The notes under the pieces were generated by a model that was given only the letters and a program-made list of their open reading frames with translations, ran no database searches and was not told where the DNA came from. The translations under genes and the position numbers were made by a program. Positions 62,852 to 64,000 of a stretch of 64,000 bases of DNA are shown here, piece by piece; position 1 is the stretch's first letter, and each line of letters begins with the position of its first letter. This DNA comes from a virus. The stretch is from IMG/VR virus record IMGVR_UViG_3300037042_006682, positions 1 through 64,000 of that record; one strand, given 5' to 3'.

Positions 62852-63508
62852 TCATGCTGGGGCATAGGCACCAGGAACAGGAAGGGCTTGATTCGGTGGT
62901 CTGGCTTTGTTCGGTTCACGGCTCCCCAGGACCGCGCGGATGTCGCGGCCGTCTCCTGGCAGATCCAAGCCGATCCCATGCCACCCGTCAACCTTCTCGC
63001 GCGCGAACAGTTCCACACGGCGCTGCGGCCCGTAAAGGCGCTGGATGCGTTTGGCCACCTCATAGGGCTTCGCACTGTGCAGCCCCACAGGCCCCGTCAC
63101 CTCCGCCAAAATCCCCGCATCGACCCGCTTACACCCCTTCCCCCGCACCCCCTCAAGGACAAACTCACAGTTGCCCCGCGTACCATGCCCCATGCCCATG
63201 AACGGCTGGCCCGACCGCGCATAAACCTTGCGCCACACAAAGGCGATCCGACGATAGGAAAAGCCCCACGCCGCCAAAACCTGCACGGCCTCCAGCAACA
63301 GCGGACTCGTCGCCCATAGAAAGCAATTAGCATCGGGGGCACAGATCGCCGCAACGTCGAGCGCACACAGATCCTCTACTGTCAACAAAGGATACTTGTG
63401 CGCTACCCCGCGCTGGCCAGCCCGCGCTTTGTCTTTATATGTCCAAGGGTTGTCTGACAAAACAATACCAAAAGACCCCGCATCCTCGGGGCGCGCCATG
63501 GGGCCCAT
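62852..63508 (-). CDS. MT-A70-family adenine DNA methyltransferase (218 aa)
   Basis: Start MGPMARPEDAGSFGIVLSDN at 63508 in a TGATG overlap. The catalytic motif SDNPWTYKDKAR corresponds to DPPW of the MT-A70 family. WATSPLLLEAVQVLAAWGFS and RIAFVWRKVYARSGQPFMGM continue the family pattern, and CEFVLEGVRGKG plus HSAKPYEVAKRIQRLYG close the fold. It probably N6-methylates adenines to evade restriction. Coding region once more overlaps the next gene by a few bases. Confidence 0.82.
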   Translation of the reverse strand: MGPMARPEDAGSFGIVLSDNPWTYKDKARAGQRGVAHKYPLLTVEDLCALDVAAICAPDANCFLWATSPLLLEAVQVLAAWGFSYRRIAFVWRKVYARSGQPFMGMGHGTRGNCEFVLEGVRGKGCKRVDAGILAEVTGPVGLHSAKPYEVAKRIQRLYGPQRRVELFAREKVDGWHGIGLDLPGDGRDIRAVLGSREPNKARPPNQALPVPGAYAPA

Positions 63509-63888
63509 CACCCGCACCGCACCGCGTAGCGGCGTCGTGGCCCCGCCCGCCGCCCCTGCGCCGCGCCCCCAGCCGCCAGCTTCGCCCGCGCCCGCACCGC
63601 CGCCCGCCCCGCCTCGCGCGTGGCCTGCCGCGGAACGTCCACCTCCGCGCACGGCGGCGCCAGGTAAGCCACCCCCTTGTGCGGGGTCTCTGCCGCCACG
63701 AGGTAGCGATCCTCCTGCGGGCTCATGGGCGCCCCATGCAGGGCGCTCATGCACGTCCCCACTGGCAAGTAAATGTAAGCAGATCGCCCCGCCGGCACGA
63801 CCGCGACCACCTGCCCCTCGCGCGCCTCGCCACACCCACGTGGCACCCAACGCACCACGTCCCCTACCGCGTGCTTATGCAAATCCAT
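63508..63888 (-). CDS. Hypothetical protein (126 aa)
   Basis: ATG at 63888 (MDLHKHAVGDVVRWVPRGCG) in a TGATG overlap with AAGGAGAAG upstream. N-terminal beta-rich segment (REGQVVAVVPAGRSAYIYLP), then a C-terminal very basic tail (AGGAAQGRRAGPRRRYAVRC). Resembles small regulatory or KOW-like proteins only superficially. Function unknown. Confidence 0.5.
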   Translation of the reverse strand: MDLHKHAVGDVVRWVPRGCGEAREGQVVAVVPAGRSAYIYLPVGTCMSALHGAPMSPQEDRYLVAAETPHKGVAYLAPPCAEVDVPRQATREAGRAAVRARAKLAAGGAAQGRRAGPRRRYAVRCG

Positions 63889-64000
63889 CACAACTTCTCC
63901 TTGTTGGGCGCCTTCCGTGCCCGCTTGGCCGCGATCTTCGCGGCCAACTTAACGGCTGTCTTGACAACCCGCGCCCGCGCCGGCTTAAGAACCGCCACAG
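63888..64000 (-). CDS. Lysine/alanine-rich basic protein, C-terminal part (starts outside window)
   Basis: The final 36 codons of a gene entering from beyond 64000: ...AVLKPARARVVKTAVKLAAK, then IAAKRARKAPNKEKL and a TGA that overlaps the next ATG (TGATG). The sequence is histone H1-like (Lys/Ala/Pro) and could coat DNA, but only the tail is visible. Confidence 0.5.
   Translation of the reverse strand, partial: VAVLKPARARVVKTAVKLAAKIAAKRARKAPNKEKL

Noticed and set aside
62667-62855. 62-codon frame overlapping the gene at 62632
   Set aside because: Although its ATG overlaps the upstream stop, the product is Gly/Trp/Arg shadow and the other frame gives a protein-like sequence with a better start.
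63361-63400. TTGACA inside the MT-A70 gene as a promoter
   Set aside because: No -10 at 16-18 bases and it lies within coding sequence.

Overview
The window is a continuous piece of a large, GC-rich, double-stranded DNA phage genome with a contractile tail and a T4-like head. Every gene I can support lies on the minus strand, so transcription runs from 64000 down to 1. Genes are packed tightly. Most junctions are ATGA, GTGA or TGATG overlaps, and I find no gene-free stretch longer than about 205 bases. The module order (large terminase, portal, prohead protease fused to a scaffold, gp23-type capsid protein, neck and fibre genes, lysis-like genes, tail terminator, sheath, tube) is that of a T4-like myovirus. 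Paired membrane and signal-peptide proteins in the lysis-like cassette hint at a Gram-negative host, but no sequence here names the host.

Layout in order of transcription. (1) 63888-57959: DNA metabolism, with an MT-A70 adenine methylase, a Gp157-family protein, a RecA/UvsX recombinase, a PD-(D/E)XK nuclease and a GIY-YIG homing endonuclease. (2) 57956-43437: about thirty small genes, many with Cys-X2-Cys zinc ribbons, plus an SMC/RecF-like ATPase, a Zn protein with an SSB-like C-terminal tip, a PD-(D/E)XK nuclease and an ASCH-like protein. (3) 43427-38667: Cas4-like nuclease, a cytosine methyltransferase split over two overlapping frames, a RuvC-like resolvase, a DNA-binding-type protein, then a promoter and terminator pair that would make a short RNA. 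(4) 38591-22783: packaging and head genes. (5) 22611-13772: neck, fibre and small structural genes with an HNH homing endonuclease. (6) 13764-12155: lysis-like cassette. (7) 12145-1: tail terminator, sheath, two tube-like proteins, a further homing endonuclease and small unknown genes.

The outstanding property is the load of selfish elements on essential head genes. I count five inteins: one in the protease, one in the portal and three in the terminase. They sit in or beside catalytic motifs: the protease His motif, the terminase Walker A, the Walker B region and nuclease motif III. The second terminase intein carries a complete homing endonuclease gene (NUMOD3 repeats plus a PD-(D/E)XK-like domain) in a different reading frame, with its own ribosome binding site. 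The intein frame stays open across all 1347 bases. Three further free-standing homing endonucleases (PD-(D/E)XK, HNH, GIY-YIG) sit between genes.

A second genome-wide signal is an 18-bp sequence of strictly alternating pyrimidine-purine steps. It is often a perfect palindrome, occurs at least 13 times, and seven copies lie at gene junctions next to ribosome binding sites. A third is a small set of sigma70-like promoters, several with a GC-rich hairpin between the start point and the ribosome binding site. Coordinates of genes follow the computed reading frames. Short sites were read by eye and may be off by a base.
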